A stretch of 64,000 bases of DNA from Holothuria scabra. Its lineage: Eukaryota; Echinodermata; Holothuroidea; Aspidochirotida; Holothuriidae. This document shows, piece by piece, positions 53,261 to 64,000 of the stretch. Both the position numbers and the translations under genes were made by a program. Under the pieces are notes generated by a model, which saw nothing but the letters and a program-made list of their open reading frames with translations, had not been told where the DNA came from and searched no databases. Location: NCBI GenBank assembly GCA_037179385.1, contig CM074185.1, positions 53,199,000 through 53,262,999 on the forward strand. Direction: 5' to 3'. The first letter of the stretch is position 1. Every line of letters begins with the position of its first letter.

Positions 53261-56200
53261 CTGTAGAAAGATCAACAAAGAAATGTAAAAAAAATATCAA
53301 ATGTTTGCAAACATTTGTAGTTAAACCCAATTCAAGTTTCCATTTTTCAGGATTGTTGAATGTAGCACTTCTCGAAGTAAATGTGAATATTTTCTTAGTA
53401 CCGTTTACGAATTTTTTGGTATTTTTAAAATTGTACTTTAAATTGCAGTTCGTGTCAACTAATTTCAGAGCATCCAGGGTAAAGCATTATATTCCGGTTT
53501 TCACTTGAAATTACAAAGGGTTTTAGACAGTATAAAAACCAAAAACAAAATATTTCTAAGCCTTACTAAAAGTTGGCACAATAAAAACCGAAGACACGAA
53601 TCGACTTAACAACATGTTTCAAATAGTTTCACTGCCACTTAAAAGAAACCTTTCCTATTACTACAGAAGATTACCTCTAACAAAGTGCCTGGCATTGTTG
53701 TTAGGTGGTAAATTATAAACAGGGGAAGCCACATCAGTGTTGAACAGCTGATTATCCAACCAATTACTCGAGCCCAGAAAGGATATGGTCCATTGTAGGT
53801 GGGATCACTCCAGTTCAAAAAATTGAATGTCAGAACAAGCTTTGAAAGAAAAGTTAGAGAATTCGATCAAGGTTATGCTGAAGACGTATATGAGCCTGTT
53901 AAGTCTTAAATCAAAAGAGTGAGGTTTCAAATAGAGCTCAAATACGATGCAAGTCTTCCCTTTTAGCCGCCTCTTTCTACAGGGGGGGGGGGGGATACCA
54001 TGAGTATATTTTCCTACAACTCCAGCGTACAATGGAAATAAAATGTGTCAGGCAACAACATTATAAAGAATAAAGGAAAATACCATGTTGAGATTAAACG
54101 AAGACCGGATTATAAAACACACGTTGTGATTTAATGAATTTTCAATTTGAACATTGTGACACAACAAATCTCAAAATTTATTGTAAACACAAGTTATTCA
54201 AAATTGGTGATTCAGTTGACTAACTAGGTTAGTCACCCATATTTGACTAATTTGTGATGATATCTGACTAAGTTCGAAGAAATGGACGAAAGAATATTAG
54301 TGAAAACTTAGCCAAGGAGACGTAGTACTTTGTAGAAACTAATTCAACTGGGTCAAATATTCGTCAATTATGTTGACTAACGTGATTAGTCACTTTAAGC
54401 ACTGCTTTGACTAATTTGTGTTTACAGTGAAAACTGACAGTTATCGAGAAAAGGAAAATTAAATGGGGTTGTAATATGCCACTGATCATTTTTATCTATT
54501 ATGAACAAGTATAGGCCTTGGGTTCGAACAAAGCCATTTTTTGCCCGAATGGTAGGTTAGTCACAGCTTTTCAGCGCCTTCTTGTACACTTTAATCCTTA
54601 TCCTGAAGTCATGCTTCTAAGCAAGTTGTTGTACCCTTTTCGGGAGAACTATACCAATTAGAGGAAGTAAACGAATATTTCGCCCCCGCCTCCCACCCAC
54701 CCCCCCCATCCCGTCGGCCCCTGAAAAAATTGTATCGCTCTCAGTCTCATAGGATTTTACATCCCGATAGCGCGTAATCTCAGTGGCAACTAACATGACC
54801 AACTTTAAATATATACCGCTAGTACAAGCGGGGTGCCAAATCCCCACTGGAACAGCCAGGCCCAGAAGGTTTGATGGTCAACCCACTTGTCACCAATCAT
54901 TGAGCGTATATCATTCTTGAATCTTCGATTCCCGTAGATCCAGCTAATTGCAACACACTCTAGCAATGCAAACAAGAGAATTGCAAAACTAGCAGAAGAT
55001 TGGTCAATCAGATTCGCCCAGTACGGACCGGCCTGAAACGAAAGATAGACAATATTTTATACTCTTGGACAAATTATGCTTGAGTCGATGGCTTTGTCAG
55101 TTGTATAGACAGGATATGATGTGCAATACATGTGAAAAATAAATTAATATATAAACCAAATTGAAACGAAAACTGGTGCAGTGCTTTTAGGTCATTTTCT
55201 TTCCCTCACTTCAATGTACATTAAACAAGCGTCAGACACGGGTTAACAAGGTGCATGAAAAAATCTATCCGCTTATTTCCACTGGAGATATATTTTAGCT
55301 ACATTTAAAAAAAAAAAACCCAACATGTTTCATAATGTTCTTTTCTGCATATACAAACTGGATTAACTTAAGAATGAGATATATATAGTCTTGAGTTAAG
55401 ATGATGGCAGTTTTGTTATTACAGTACCGTATGCTATCCAATCAAGTTCTCTAAACACTTGCGTACAGCACGCCCTCTATTTGGGAATATTTACCTCATA
55501 GAAATCTTAAACTTTAGCTAAAGTTCAGGATTTCGATGGTTTACCGCTAAATCGCGCAAAGTAGGAGTTTTCGCAGAATCGGTCTGTGAGCACGCACGTG
55601 ACAAACGGTATTACGTAATCTAATTCAAAGACCTTTTCAGCTTCTTTCCAATTCGATGTCAAAATGATTAGGGTTTTCTCTGTCCAATCAAACTGAATCT
55701 TAAAATGTTTTCGGGAAAGATATGTTAATTTCTATATCACTGGAAATTATTTGACCAATGACACTAGGCAAGAATTATGGCAAGTTTTGTTTGCTACTAT
55801 CGACCGAAAACGCCCTAAAACTTGTGTTTCCAATAGGAAAATCATAAAATCACTTCTATTATAACTGGAAATTGACGAGACTTAATTTTCTCCAGACATG
55901 AAAACAGTTTAAAGGGAACCGGTTAAGGAAATCACGGTGAGTGAAATGTGTTAATTTATTGTGTGTTTGGCATTAAGTGTGTTCACTGAACACATATGCA
56001 CTAAACATCCCATATGCGGCCTCTATAATTATCTGATACTGTTTACCATCAACAAGGAAACATGATGTTCATACAGTCTATTTGACAAACGCGCTAATTA
56101 TATCAAAACTGTATTGTGAAACGTTTCCCTAAGGGCTCATAAAATGACGGATAGACCCATTGCATGGCCAATTGCGTTAGAGCAACTCTTGGGCGAGTCC

Positions 56201-59200
56201 GATACCGAAGACTTCAAAAATGGAACCTCCTGTCATTGTGCTTGATGATCAGCATAGTAGGGAAAAGAATCCAGTGAACAGCGGCTTGAAAAAGGGCGGC
56301 CCGACTTAAAAATTAGTCACAAATTGAGCCGTACAAACTTGTCTAACCGACTCTCCTTAAACTGTTAAACTGTTGAGCAGCTAATACGTACGCGTGCCTT
56401 TTTTTTGTAATTCACGTACGTACCTAATCTACCGTGAAACTCGGTAGATACCTCTTACCTCACTAAATGCTCGATAAAAGTTACATTTCCGAGGAGGTAT
56501 AGATATTTCTCGCATCAAAAGTAAATGAGTGAGTAAGTTAATTGATATGTTCTCACGTCAAAAGTTTCTCATAGTGACAATCTACTTATTACGGTAAATA
56601 CATTGTGAAAAAATACATTGTTAAACAAATAGTAAAAATACTTTCGTCTTCTTTTAATTCCATGCAATTACTCTTTGTTGTAGAAGTAATAAACACAATT
56701 GCCCACGTCAGAAATCATCTCTCTCGGTTTGAATCATCAAGAACAATTTCACTGAAACACGGTTTTCGCGTCAATGAGTGAACAATATAGTCCTTTGTAG
56801 TTTTTACGGGTCCGCGTCCTTATCGGGTCATACCGAAGACTTAGTTGAAAAGGAATCTACTGCCATCACGATGCTTGGTGCTCAGCATAGGCAATCATGG
56901 AGTAGGGAAAACAAGCCAGTCATTCACAACTGGAAAAGAGGCCGTGGCCGGCTCGAAGTGAACCAATTGGTTGGAAACTGCGCCGTAAATGTCATCTAAC
57001 CCTACCTAAACTTTGCAGTTCCTCAATAAGTACCGTACGAACCATACGGACAATAGTGCCAACACTAGTTGGTTACTTTAACGGCACACCAACACGATGT
57101 CAGTCAACTTGATAGAAAAGTTCAAAGTTTAAATTTGACTTCCCTTTAGTAGCCTCCTACGACGGGCGGGAAATACCGTGAGCATATTCTATATAACCCC
57201 AGCCCACAGGGCAGGTTTCCAAAGGTCATGTCTGCACGACTTCATAGATTTTCCCTCTCAGGAAACCAAAATAGAACTGGAAATATTACTAACGTACGTC
57301 TTGACCAAGTCTATATGAGGTTCTGATTTAACAAATGTTTGGGATTGTAAAAAAATTCGTTACAAATAGTAAGAAAAGATTACCTTGTTGATATAAGGCT
57401 GATTGTTAGCTTAAATGACTAACATGTATGTCTAGAAATCATTGAAGACGTACTCTTAAACTTAAGTGAGCATTGATACTTTGGTTTAGAATGTACGGCG
57501 CAAAAGTGGGTTGTGTGCCCACCACTCTCTTCGTTGCAAACAAAGTATCATCGTGCCAGACCAGCTCACCCTCTAGCTCTGGTGTCCGAGGTTCATCCCC
57601 TCAGAACTCACATGAGTTGCGCTACCAATATTTGCAAGTAATTTTGTTGACAAGTACGGAGTGCTGTACATACTAGTACCCCGTTTGTCAGGTCCGTCAA
57701 TATGATCCCTATGGCAATTTCATACAAAACCGAATTCCTATGGAAAAGCAATGCCACATGTGTTCTCCACCTGACCCTTTTTACCTTAACTGGCATTCCA
57801 CATCAGGGAAACGTACAAATGAACCACCTTCCACTGAATATCCTTTTCAACATCGATAACTTTCTTACACAACCTGTCTGCTAGGCAAATACTTTTGCTT
57901 GATTCGGGCGTTTCATTCCTCCAGCTTTTATATTTACACTACACTCTAAAATCAAAAGAATGAACTTAGTCACTCTTTGATGTAATTCACTCCAGTAGAG
58001 TGATAATTCATTCCAAGTAGAGTGCAATTCGCTCAAAAAAGAGTGAAATTCCCTCCAAACGAGCGAAGTTTCACTCTTGATGGAGTGCCTACGGTGATCA
58101 CTCTTAAGAAAGAGTGATCATTGCAGGCACTCGAGGAAGAGTGAATTTTCTCACTTCATGTAGTGAATTTCACTCTTCTTGGAGTGGATTCCACTCTTCT
58201 GTGAGTGACTTATCACTCTCATGGAGTGAATTAACACTTTTCACTCTATTAGAGAGTGACCAAGTTCACTCTTTTGATTTAAGAGTGTATAAGCCCATCC
58301 CCCGCAGAGAGCTAAGAGACTGGCCTATGAATCATTCTGTACTAAGGTGTAAACGATAAATACAATGCGAAAGGACAACGTGTATAAATACTCTGTTGAC
58401 ATTTCCCTCATCATATGCAAGTAATCAAAAACTCAAACCAGTACCTCAGTTGTGCATATAAGGCCCAGCAAATATCCTACACAGCAGTATAACATCAGTA
58501 TTTGCATCTTATATCGTTTCCATCTCATGGGCAACAAGTCAACGATTGCCGTGATAACAGCTTCTGTTGAGGCGAACTGGAGGATTAAAATAGTAAATTT
58601 ATAAGATTACTGAAAGATATAATTGATATGAAATAGTATTCCATTAGCTCAACTGTGTAACTCGCTTTTGCAAGCACGAATCAAGATTGTCATACACGGT
58701 GGTGAAGCCTGAAAATTTTTCAAAGGTGTGCAGAAGACCTGAAATGTTTCGCGGCTAGTCATTTATGGGAAAAATATATTTTGCACTTTTGTTCTTCATT
58801 TTGCAGATGAGCTGAAGCCTTACATTATGGCCGTGGTCATATCGTTTTAATGACGTATACGAGAGCCTAGTGTTAACTCTCTAAATTCAAAAGGTTTCAG
58901 TTAGGAACAAATCGGTAATTTAGATTGAACCAGAATGCAAAAATGCGTTGAGGTTTCGATGATACATAGATGTTCCGTTTCAAAGAGTGCCATCATGCAC
59001 CATTATCTTCTCATTCGAATGTTATACTAGCATTTTCAAAAAATAATTTTGTTATTCAAGATTACATTTTGACCTCAATAAGAGCCAAACAGTGCTAGAC
59101 AGACAAACATATGGGCAAATAGCTATCTTGAAAGATGATATTTAAAAAGGTTCCGAGACTTTGACCCTTGCAGACCCCAGATGACCTTTCATTTCTGCCA

Positions 59201-60675
59201 AAAACAATGGGGCTTAAATCGAGGGTGGATAATCGCAATTATTCTGCCTAAATCGAGACACTTGGCATCTCTGCCTTTGACCTCCACCAAAAACTACATG
59301 GACCTATTTCCTGACCATAACCCATCCACATACCAAATATGAGTTCTATTCAAGTTTCCTACCTTAAGATATCACATAAAAAATCCAAACTGTGACCCCT
59401 GGTGACCCCAGCTAACCTTCGACCTCCACCAAAAACAATAGGGACCATCTCCTGACCATAACCCATCTACGTACCAAATATGACATCTATCCAAGCTTCC
59501 TACCTTGAGATATCGTGTTAACGAGATTTTCAGACTTTGACCCCTGGTGACCCCAGATGACCTTTGACCTCTGCCAAAAACAATAGGGACCATCTACTGA
59601 CTATAACGCATCTACATACCAAGTACGAAGTCTTTCCAAGTTTTCTACCTTGAGATATGGCGTTAACAAGGTTTTTAGACTTTGTCCCCTGGTGACCCCA
59701 GATGACCTTTGACCTCCACCAAAAATAATATAGTTCTTCCTCTTAATATGGCACATCTATGTACCAAGTATGAAAACTTTCAGACATTCCTATCTTGAGA
59801 TATCGTGTTAACAAGCAAAGTGTCACAAACACACATACACACGCACGCCATCATGATTGCATTGGTTTCTCTTATCATCGAAACCAAAAATGGAATGTCA
59901 TAACATTAAGAAATCTTATCCATTTAATACAATTCAGTCAAAATTAAAGATTTGTTTGTCATCCCATTATTCTACAAAATTTTAATCTAAGCAATAAAGA
60001 CATTAATTGAACAATAGGGTAGTAAACTAACTTAGTATTACTGCACTAGATTATTGTTAGAAAGCCATGCTGCAACGGTGATGGCAATTTATTTTCAATG
60101 GTGGCCATCTTGTATACCAAGATCTAATCGAAAATGTAATGGGGTTTTTCTTCTTCCTCTCAATTTTTATTTCCAAAAAGGAAAGGATAGTCCAGGGCCA
60201 ACTTAATTTTTAATAAATTGAAGAAGAACATATTTTAAGCATTCTGGTAAAATTTTCAATTTTCCATATTCGGTTCTCGAGAAATGACCATTGAATGAAG
60301 CAAATTTTCTAAATATAAAGAACTTGAAAGAAGCAGGTCAGCAGGCGTGATGTCATGGATTCACATTATTAGGCGCGTACGATTTAGCGGCTGGAGCCAG
60401 CTCAACTGGCTCAACCAGTTCCTCGACTGGACGATATCTGACGTAAAATACGCCACACGGCTCAACTAAACCATGGGATCATAAAACGTTATGCATGTAA
60501 TATTTGTGGGAATTGCATTTTCCTCTTAAAGTAGTGTAATTCATGTTTGAAATAATACTGACGTGAGTGTCCAGGGCTAAAGATAGTAGCATAAGAAAAA
60601 ACAGCACAGCCCACAGTGTCGAAAAGGGAAGGAGAGATATTGCTTCGGGGTAAACGATGAATGCCAGTCCGTAAC
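53069..60675 (-). CDS. SLC6-family sodium- and chloride-dependent transporter, 3' five exons (partial)
   Basis: SLC6 proteins are plasma-membrane symporters that use Na+ and Cl- gradients to import neurotransmitters, amino acids or osmolytes through 12 TM helices in a LeuT fold. Minus-strand exons in order: 60675-60563, 58576-58445, 55032-54826, 53839-53675, 53260-53069. All join in one frame and give about 268 residues plus stop TAG at 53069-53071. Visible family motifs: [11 protein letters not shown] entering TM8, [14 protein letters not shown] (TM8; Asp-Thr at the position of the Na+-coordinating Asp-Ser), [15 protein letters not shown] before TM10, [13 protein letters not shown] (TM10), DIRSMIG, GTPL (TM11), [10 protein letters not shown] (TM12) and a SPEDNWGP tail. 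TM1-7, about 330 residues, must lie past 64000. Substrate class cannot be set from this half. Confidence 0.93.
53675..53839 (-). CDS. SLC6 transporter exon: end of TM11, TM12
   Basis: 55 codons: [20 protein letters not shown], then [20 protein letters not shown] and a GTLLE end. It continues GTPL of the previous exon and runs into RFRLS of the last. The acceptor is TTTCAAAG (weak pyrimidine tract) and the donor GTAATC. Confidence 0.88.
53925..54032 (+). mobile_element. MetaSINE-like core, SLC6 intron
   Basis: TTCCCTTTTAGCCGCCTCTT, then a G-run, GATACCATGAGTATATTTTC and CTACAACTCCAGC follow the same core as 31690, 44190 and 57061. It lies antisense to the transporter gene. Confidence 0.5.
54179..54429. 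mobile_element. EnSpm-like palindromic-word element (TTAGTCAA), SLC6 intron
   Basis: The right end reads TTTGTGTTTACAGTG, whose complement CACTGTAAACACAAA matches the left end TATTGTAAACACAAG. TTGACTAA/TTAGTCAA words recur at least six times in both orientations. About 250 bp, non-coding. Confidence 0.65.
54826..55032 (-). CDS. SLC6 transporter exon: TM10 and start of TM11
   Basis: 69 codons from [16 protein letters not shown] through [18 protein letters not shown] and DIRSMIG to GTPL. The acceptor is TTTCGTTTCAG and the donor GTACTA. A longer read-through would meet a stop 6 codons later. Confidence 0.92.
55033..56160. other. SLC6 intron sequence, nothing recognised
   Basis: Intronic AT-rich sequence without a recognised repeat. 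Confidence 0.35.
56160..56360 (+). mobile_element. SINE copy, SLC6 intron
   Basis: CGTTAGAGCAACTCTTGGGC (head remnant), CCGATACCGAAGACTTC, AATGGAACCTCCTGTCATTG, CAGCATAGTAGGGAAAAGA and TTGAGCCGTACAAACTTGTC follow the order of the 1470-1721 family. It is diverged. Confidence 0.7.
56800..57005 (+). mobile_element. SINE copy, SLC6 intron
   Basis: GGGTCATACCGAAGACTTAG, ACTGCCATCACGATGCTTGG, GGAGTAGGGAAAACAAGCCA, CGTGGCCGGCTCGAAGTGAA and GGTTGGAAACTGCGCCGTAA give a nearly complete body. The tRNA-like head is short or missing. Confidence 0.78.
57061..57216 (+). mobile_element. MetaSINE-like copy, SLC6 intron
   Basis: The best preserved core in the window: CCCTTTAGTAGCCTCCTACG, ACGGGCGGGAAATACCGTGA, GCATATTCTATATAACCCCA and GCCCACAGGGCAGG. 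It begins about 55 bp after a SINE of the other family. Confidence 0.62.
57942..58287. mobile_element. EnSpm-like palindromic-word element (GAGTGA/TCACTC), SLC6 intron
   Basis: The ends are inverted: CACTCTAAAATCAAAAGAAT at the left and a right end whose complement reads CACTCTTAAATCAAAAGAGT. TA flanks both sides. More than twenty GAGTG/CACTC words occur in both orientations across 346 bp. Confidence 0.75.
58445..58576 (-). CDS. SLC6 transporter exon: TM9 region
   Basis: 44 codons, [16 protein letters not shown], then a basic loop RWKRYK and a hydrophobic TM9 stretch ending LGLICTTE. The acceptor is AATCCTCCAG and the donor GTACTG; phase 0 at both ends. Confidence 0.93.
58577..58919. other. 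SLC6 intron sequence, nothing recognised
   Basis: No repeat boundary or coding exon was recognised. Confidence 0.3.
58920..59870 (-). repeat. ~145-bp unit array, reverse copy 1 (SLC6 intron)
   Basis: Reverse complement of the 6365-7510 array: conserved tail at 58924-58970 (AACCAGAATGCAAAAATGCG, GAGGTTTCGATGATACATA), then units with TTGAGATATCGTGTTAACA and TGACCTTTGACCT, then a CACACA head at 59822-59848. Perfect DR1 words occur at 59558-59570 and 59703-59715. It is antisense to array 1 but in the same sense as the transporter gene. Confidence 0.85.
59871..60562. other. SLC6 intron sequence, nothing recognised
   Basis: A short CTGGAGCCAGCTCAACTGGC-type inverted word lies near 60391-60425. 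Otherwise nothing was recognised. Confidence 0.3.
60563..60675 (-). CDS. SLC6 transporter exon: entry to TM8 and TM8
   Basis: 37 full codons after two bases of a Gly codon: [17 protein letters not shown], then the TM8 stretch ending ALDTH. The acceptor is CTTATCTCCAAG. The donor GTCAGT departs from consensus at +3 but is the only one that joins in frame to FASTEAV. Confidence 0.92.
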
Positions 60676-60802
60676 CTTGGAGATAAGACAAAACACGTTG
60701 ATTAAGCAAAACCATGAAATAATGTATCACTTATGGGAAAGTGTAAGTTCAGTTTCATAAAATGCAAATGCGTTAGAAAGCCTTAAATATGAACCTAGTG
60801 AC

Positions 60803-60984
60803 CACTGCGGTACCCCTATGGGAGGGGGTATTAGAACCCCCATGACCCAACCTTGCAATGCAAAAAACACATGAAATAGCGGTTTTTCTCTCTATCCTCA
60901 GACTTTTCCCTCATTTCGTATCCTCACCCCCCCCCCCCCCGATGGCACCAATCCCCCCATGACACAATCCTGGCTACGCGCCTG
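60803..60984. mobile_element. hAT-like MITE, decayed (CAGTGGCGTA family)
   Basis: The left end CACTGCGGTACCCC is a degraded CAGTGGCGTAACCCC; the right end is ATCCTGGCTACGCGCCTG. Flanks CTAGTGAC and CCGGTGAC agree at 6 of 8. The interior closely follows 12593-12775 (CCCCCATGACCCAACCTTGC, TTTTTCTCTCTATCCT). Confidence 0.65.
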
Positions 60985-61394
60985 CCGGTGACCCAATTAT
61001 GACACTATCAAACGTTGATTCATCTAGAGAAAGACTCGGTCACGGGGGGGGTGCCAATTGAGTTGGAATAGGGATTTCCGTCTTTTTATACCTATTTCCT
61101 GTAGCATAGTTGAAACGATTCAGCTCGATTCACAAGTCGAGTGAGGCATGTGCTTTATCCGAGGCGAGTCAAAAGTTATTAAGCAAGTTCAGCAATTATC
61201 ACAGTTTAAGTCAATTGAAAGTCAACAGACGAAAAGAGTGATCCATTTGCAAACTGTTTAAGGAGGGTCGTGGCCCGTTTGTGAACCTCGATGCAGATAA
61301 AACTACAGAACGATCGATCGACCCAGCACCAGTTGACCAGCTGAATTTGCCAGGGATTAAGTCAGTGTTTCCAGAATTGAGACTGACGTGAGCA
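60985..61394. other. SLC6 intron sequence, nothing recognised
   Basis: No gene or repeat boundary was recognised. Confidence 0.3.
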
Positions 61395-62700
61395 GCCCTT
61401 GATTGAACCAGAATGCAAAAATGCGTTGAGGTTTCGATGATACATACATGTTCTTTTCAATAAAATGCTACATTTCTTGTTACACCTGGTGAGCCAAAGT
61501 GACCGTTGACTCCACAAGTAAGGAACTGGTTTTTCTTTTAACCAAAACACTTCTATATTCAGAAAGCCAAATTTCATACTGTGCCTTAAGATATTCTGCA
61601 AACAAGGTTTTCAGAGTTTAATGCGAGGTGATACCAGATGACCATTGACCTCCACCACAAACAACATGCACGTACAGTAATTTAAACTCACCATAACACA
61701 TCCAAATACTAATTATGAAGTCCATCCAAGTTTCTTACCTTCAGATATCCCTTTGACAAGATTTTCAAAGTTTGACCTTTATTGACCCCAAATGACCGTC
61801 AAAATTCACCAATGACTGCAGATGGCATCTTCCTACCATAACACATCCACATACTAACTTCGAACTCTATCACAGTTTTCTACCTTGAAATACAAAGTAA
61901 AATCTGGTTTTCAAAGTTTAACCTTGGATAATCCCATGGGAACTCTGACCTCTACCATAATTAAAAGGGTTCACACTCCTATCATAATTCATCAACAAAC
62001 CAAGTTTAAAATTAATCCAAGTTTCCTATCTTGAGATATCGTATAAACAAGGATTTTGGGGTTGTGACCCCATGAAACCCCAAATGACCTCTGACCGCCC
62101 CAAAATAGACAGGATTCTCTTTCTCACCTCAAAACGCATCAAAACATCAAGTTTAAAATAAATTCAAGTTTCCCACCATGAGATATTGTGTAAAAAAGGA
62201 TTTCGGAGTTTGACCCCATGTGACCCCAAATGACCTTTAACCGCCAACAAAATTAATAGAGTACTCCCTTACATGATAACTCTTCAACGTGTTAAGTTTG
62301 AAATTAATCCAAGTTTCTTATCTAGAGATATCATCTAAACAAGGATTTTGGGGTTGACCCCACGTGACCCCAAATGACCTCTGACCTCCACCAAAATAGA
62401 TAGGGTCTTCCTCACCTCATAACGCTTCAATTACCTTATCAAGTTTGAAATGAATCCACGTTTCCTGCCATAAGATATTGTGTAAAAAAGAATTTTGGGG
62501 TTTGACTCCATGTGACCCCATGTTACCTCTGACCGCCAACAAAATTAATAGAGTTCTTCCTTTCATCATAATGTATCAACATATCAAGTTTGAAATGAAT
62601 CCAAGTTTCCCACCATGAGATATTGTTTAAACATGGATTTCGGGGTTTGACCCCAAATGACCTCTGACCGCCAACAAAATTAATAGGGTTCTTCCTTACA
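61395..62700 (-). repeat. ~145-bp unit array, reverse copy 2, cut by a LINE
   Basis: It begins with the conserved tail (GATTGAACCAGAATGCAAAA, 61400) and has about eight units. Landmarks GA(T/A)AT(C/T/A) occur near 61589, 61743, 61888, 62034, 62180, 62325, 62470 and 62616, a spacing of about 145. The CACACA head is missing because the LINE sequence starts at about 62701. The units are more diverged than in the other arrays. Confidence 0.82.
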
Positions 62701-64000
62701 TCACAACAAACTAAATCTGCTAGAACTATTGCTAAACAGGCTATTACACACATCCATAGGTCTTATGTCTCTGATATTGTTGGAGAGGGTCTAAAAGACA
62801 ATCCGAAGGTTTTCTGGTCTTATATCAAGGCTCTTCGTAAGGAACATGTTGGTATACCCACTCTTAGTACCAATTCTGGCATTCCAGCTGCTTCTGACCT
62901 TGCTAAAGCTCATGCTTATACTACTAACTTACCCCCTAGCACTAACGGCTTCCCTGATATGCCCGATATCAGCTTCAGTGTAGAAGGTATTATTAAGCAG
63001 TTCAAAAATATTAATCCCAACAAAGCTTGTGGTCCTGATCAAATGCCTGCTAGGTTACCCAAAGAATCAGCTGTGGAATGTGGTGATATGTTCCATCATT
63101 TATTTACCCAGTCCTATCAGTGTGGTACGCTGCCAACTTCATGGAAAGGTGCCATTATATGCCCTGTATTCAAAAAAGGGCGATAAGTCCTTGCCTGTCA
63201 ACTATAGGCCTGTCTCCTTCACTGCAATCCCTTGTAAGATCATGGAACATTGTGTTGTCTCTAGGATGTGGGCTCATTTGAATCACCACCACATCATAAC
63301 CACTAAGCAGCATGGCTTTAGAAATGGCATGTCCTGTGAAACACAGTTGATTGAAGCTATGAATGATTGGACTAGCACTTTAAACAAATGAAAAGGCCAT
63401 ATTGATGTTATTCTTCTAGATTTTAGCAAGGCATTTGATGTTGTCCCCCACCAACGCCACCTCCTTAAATTACGTTATTACGGGATTACTGGAAAAACCA
63501 ATGCTTGGATTAATGCATTTCTTACAGGCAGATCTCAAGAAGTTTTTGTCAATGGGACTCACTCTGCCCTTAGGCCAGTCAGGTCAGGAGTGTCCCAAGG
63601 CACTGTTCTGGGACCATACTTGTTCCTCATCTATATCAATGATATTATTGAAAAAAATCTCTCCACCTCTATCCGTCTCTTCGCTTATGATTGCGTACTT
63701 TACATGCCCATTTCATCCTTGAAGGCTGCAGTATTACTCCAGGAAGACCTCTTTACGTTACAAAATTGGGCTATCACTTGGCAAATGGCCTTCAATATTT
63801 CCAAGTGTAAACTACTGCATATAACGTACCTTAAAACTTGCAGATGTAATTTTATCTACAGAATGTACCACCAAAATGCTTCTTCCACGATTCCTACTTC
63901 CCGATTTGCTTGCTCTTGCGCAAAGTAATATAAGTATACTCATGGCTGCTTCTGAATTTCGTGACCTGGAAGAAGTTACTTCAGATAGGTATTTTGGTTT
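62701..64000 (+). pseudogene. CR1/Jockey-like LINE reverse transcriptase, inactivated and cut by the window edge
   Basis: From 62701 the frame reads TKSARTIAKQ, VFWSYIKALRKEH, then NPNKACGPDQMPARL (start of the RT domain). A frameshift near 63180 moves the reading to DKSLPVNYRPVSFTAIPCKI. An in-frame TGA at 63389-63391 interrupts it, after which it resumes DVILLDFSKAFDVVPH and GVSQGTVLGPYLFLIYINDI. The catalytic box reads FAYDC where FADD is expected, so one metal-binding Asp is lost. Three independent lesions make it non-functional. It runs + strand, antisense to the transporter whose intron probably contains it, and continues beyond 64000. Confidence 0.9.

Overview
The window is animal nuclear DNA: AT-rich, with intron-split genes and many interspersed transposable elements. 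There are no bacterial operons or viral genomes. The two genes, the tRNA type and the repeat flavour (frequent AGGCCT-like words, many MITEs, tRNA-derived SINEs, CR1-like LINEs) suggest a marine invertebrate deuterostome, perhaps an echinoderm such as a sea cucumber. That placement is inference, not proof.

Three ordinary genes can be supported. (1) A complete coding sequence for deoxyribonuclease II on the + strand: seven exons from 28736 to 45289, 369 residues, all introns GT-AG. (2) The 3' part of an SLC6-family sodium- and chloride-dependent transporter on the - strand: five exons between 60675 and 53069 covering roughly TM8 to the C-terminus. Its 5' exons should lie beyond 64000. (3) An intron-containing tRNA-Tyr(GTA) gene at 12950-13038. 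The two protein genes are convergent and about 7.8 kb apart, with no recognisable gene between them.

The rest is a nested mosaic of mobile elements. From 1 to 23 kb there is an EnSpm-like element (80-1413), a SINE with a perfect 14-bp target duplication (1470-1721), several elements with CAGTGGCGTA ends and 8-bp target duplications (hAT-like), a hairpin MITE, an array of ~145-bp units, a LINE nest beside the tRNA gene, and TTAA-flanked MITEs including a near-identical pair. From 23.9 to 28.4 kb lies a 4.5-kb inverted-arm (foldback) element with minisatellite arms and a 7/8-matching 8-bp target duplication. It sits just 5' of the first DNase II coding exon and has itself been invaded by a LINE, a SINE and smaller elements. 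The DNase II introns carry a small hAT-like MITE with a perfect 8-bp duplication, an 806-bp TIR element, MetaSINE-like copies and a LINE fragment. From 50 to 64 kb are palindromic-word elements, a foldback element, a 77-bp tandem duplication, two more ~145-bp arrays in reverse orientation and a decayed CR1/Jockey-like reverse transcriptase running off the right edge.

No new defence, biosynthetic or regulatory gene system was found. The most interesting material is structural: the foldback element, the ~145-bp arrays with nuclear-receptor DR1 motifs, the dated nesting of hAT-like elements in SINEs, and four unrelated-looking elements built from repeated palindromic words.
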